Part shown: positions 34,281 to 35,583 of the stretch, piece by piece
Layout: each line of letters begins with the position of its first letter
How positions within the stretch are numbered: the first letter of the stretch is position 1
Assembly: GCA_029238935.1 (NCBI GenBank)
Contig: JAQZBN010000040.1
Coordinates: 1 to 35,583, forward strand
Source: Herbinix sp.
GTDB lineage: Bacteria > Bacillota > Clostridia > Lachnospirales > Lachnospiraceae
Length of the DNA: 35,583 nt
Direction: 5' to 3'
Notes under the pieces: model-generated
The model's database searches: none
Seen by the model: the letters and a program-made list of their open reading frames with translations, nothing else
What the model was told of the DNA's origin: nothing
Translations under genes and position numbers: made by a program

Positions 34281-35033
34281 TTACTCCTCTTCTCGGTTTA
34301 ACTTTATTAATAGCATGATCAGAAGTAAAAAAGCAATAACGAGTAATACTGCTGCTGCACTCATTTTCTGTATATCCATGGCAACAAACCAGTTACTGAG
34401 AATGTGTTGCAGCATATAGATACTATCGTGGGGATAAGCTCCCGCAATCAGGTAAGCCTCTCTGAATACTTTAAAGGAATTGATAAAGGACAAAATACCG
34501 ACCATAAAAATAGTTGGCACCAGTTTGGGCAACGTAATATATCGGAATTGTTGCAGGATTCCCGCACCATCTACGCTGGCGGCTTCATAATATGACTCCG
34601 ATATTCCATTTAATCCTGTCAGCCACAAAATCATATCATAGCCCATGTTCTTCCACAAATAACTAATAATCAGAACGCCAAAAGCCAGATTAGAATTAAT
34701 ATAATCAATCTTCTCAATACCAAAATGCACGATCACATTATTTAATAGCCCCTTCTCATGAAATACTAGCTTCCATAAAATAACGAAGGATGACACCGGA
34801 ATTGCCATGGGAAACAAAAACGAGGTTTTGAAGAACTTTTCATAGCGTTTTTGTTTGTATAGCAGTAGTGCTAATAAAAGGGAACATAAGAGCAGCAACG
34901 GAATACATACTCCGAGAAACTTTACTGTATTCTTTACTGCCAGAAGGAAGGCGGAATTTGTGAGTACTGTCCTATAATTATCAAGACCCACAAATCTGGC
35001 ACTCATGGCTTCACAGAAGGATCTTCTGATCAC
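34281..35033 (-). CDS. Sugar ABC transporter permease (MalF/UgpA type), N-terminus frameshifted
   Basis: The open frame gives 250 residues starting at a GTG with no ribosome site, inside the first membrane helix. Upstream, an ATG at 35111-35113 (MKIVKAAKQNNVRR) lies 4 bases after the stop of the binding-protein gene. It runs into the other frame at about 35070-35078, where the correct helix IGITIFVLLPFVDVIRRSF begins. So the real gene spans 34281-35113 with one base lost. The rest is intact: FVGLDNYRTVLTNSAFLLAVKNTV, and the EAA loop ESYYEAASVDGAGILQQFRYITLPKL. Works with the MalG-type permease. Confidence 0.85.
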   Translation of the reverse strand: MIRRSFCEAMSARFVGLDNYRTVLTNSAFLLAVKNTVKFLGVCIPLLLLCSLLLALLLYKQKRYEKFFKTSFLFPMAIPVSSFVILWKLVFHEKGLLNNVIVHFGIEKIDYINSNLAFGVLIISYLWKNMGYDMILWLTGLNGISESYYEAASVDGAGILQQFRYITLPKLVPTIFMVGILSFINSFKVFREAYLIAGAYPHDSIYMLQHILSNWFVAMDIQKMSAAAVLLVIAFLLLIMLLIKLNREEE

Positions 35034-35117
35034 GTCTACAAATGGTAATAGAACGAATATTGTGATTCCGATCTTCTGACATTATTTTGTTTCGCAGCTT
35101 TTACAATTTTCATAATA

Positions 35118-35583
35118 TTACTCTGCCAGATAGGTATTAATCTTCGTTGCTGCTGCCGCTGCTGCTTGCTCTAGATCAATCTCACCGGCAAGGTACGGAA
35201 GTACCTCATGAATCATAATGTTTATGACCTCTTGATTCAGTACGATCGGAGTATTTACTTCCTGAATTACATTTATAATTCCTTCTCTTACTTCCTTATC
35301 AGGGTAAACTCCATCGAGCATAACACCATCACTGCTGAATGCAAAGGTTTCGGTGCTTTCTTTCTCCATCCACTTCGACAGAGAATTCTTATTGATAGGA
35401 AATCCATCATAAAGATCTCCATCCTGAACTTCCTCTGAGAAAAGAAACATTATAAATTTCTTTGCGATCTCTGCTTCCTTACTGGCACTGTTTAAGCCAA
35501 CCATGCCTACCGGTAAAAACGAAGCATTGATTGCTTTATAATCGGTATTACTCTCTTTCATCACCGCTAAGGGTACAAGTGTG
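35118..35583 (-). CDS. Extracellular solute-binding protein, C-terminal part
   Basis: The frame is open to the right edge, so only the last 155 codons are seen. Typical C-terminal part of a family 1 sugar-binding protein: LPVGMVGLNSASKEAEIAKKF, FSEEVQDGDLYDGFPINKNS, and an end rich in Ala helices (LEQAAAAAATKINTYLAE). The stop is 4 bases before the start of the permease gene, so translation is probably coupled. It captures the ligand of the transporter in this operon. The N-terminal half, including the lipoprotein signal, lies outside the window. Confidence 0.88.
   Translation of the reverse strand, partial: TLVPLAVMKESNTDYKAINASFLPVGMVGLNSASKEAEIAKKFIMFLFSEEVQDGDLYDGFPINKNSLSKWMEKESTETFAFSSDGVMLDGVYPDKEVREGIINVIQEVNTPIVLNQEVINIMIHEVLPYLAGEIDLEQAAAAAATKINTYLAE

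Noticed and set aside
1..35583. CRISPR array, tRNA, rRNA or complete insertion sequence
   Set aside because: I saw no regularly spaced repeats, no tRNA T-loop with matching acceptor stem, no rRNA stretch and no transposase gene.

Overview
The window comes from a low-GC Gram-positive anaerobe, most likely a saccharolytic clostridium of the Lachnospiraceae type. The evidence is AT-rich DNA, strong AGGAGG ribosome sites with some TTG/GTG starts, a class III fructose-1,6-bisphosphatase, a DUF5688 protein, a GH172 enzyme and several sugar ABC-transport parts. The assignment is by gene content only; no rRNA or tRNA gene was seen.

Left third (1 to about 12.2 kb) is accessory DNA. It starts with single genes on the minus strand, several with their own hairpin terminator: a cut DUF5688 gene, an acidic winged-helix-like protein, a SprT-like metalloprotease with a zinc ribbon, and three unknown small proteins. 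Next is a two-gene unit of a DUF3696/OLD-like ATPase and a PIN nuclease. Opposite it is a 429-residue protein with PIN-like acidic motifs. Together these look like a nuclease-based defence island. Two 138-bp direct repeats and a partial third copy follow, enclosing gene debris (a frameshifted MBL-fold fragment) and an Ig-like secreted protein. Then come an MntA/HepT toxin-antitoxin pair, a cysteine-rich protein, and a joint between two broken genes (a leucine-rich-repeat protein and a GyrI-like domain).

Middle (12.2 to 25.7 kb) is mostly carbohydrate biology and signalling. It holds a secreted GH76 enzyme with two C-terminal carbohydrate-binding-like domains behind a long structured leader. 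A sugar-binding lipoprotein is followed 9 to 18 nt later by a membrane diguanylate cyclase. Class III FBPase, an alpha/beta hydrolase, a GNAT enzyme and a broken TetR gene come next. A GH172 gene lies divergent from an AraC regulator.

Right part (25.7 kb to the end) has a DUF5050 lipoprotein and a chemotaxis receptor. The receptor's leader contains a c-di-GMP-I (GEMM) riboswitch with its own terminator. The last operon, cut by the window end, runs sugar-binding protein, two sugar permeases (the first frameshifted), a long HlyD-like adaptor and an FtsX/MacB-like membrane protein, an unusual mix of import and export parts.

Themes that tie the window together are c-di-GMP signalling (cyclase plus riboswitch), a probable defence/toxin island, and a dispersed family of terminator-like hairpins that share a CAATGANGT loop. 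At least four genes carry single-base frameshifts, which may be real decay or assembly error.
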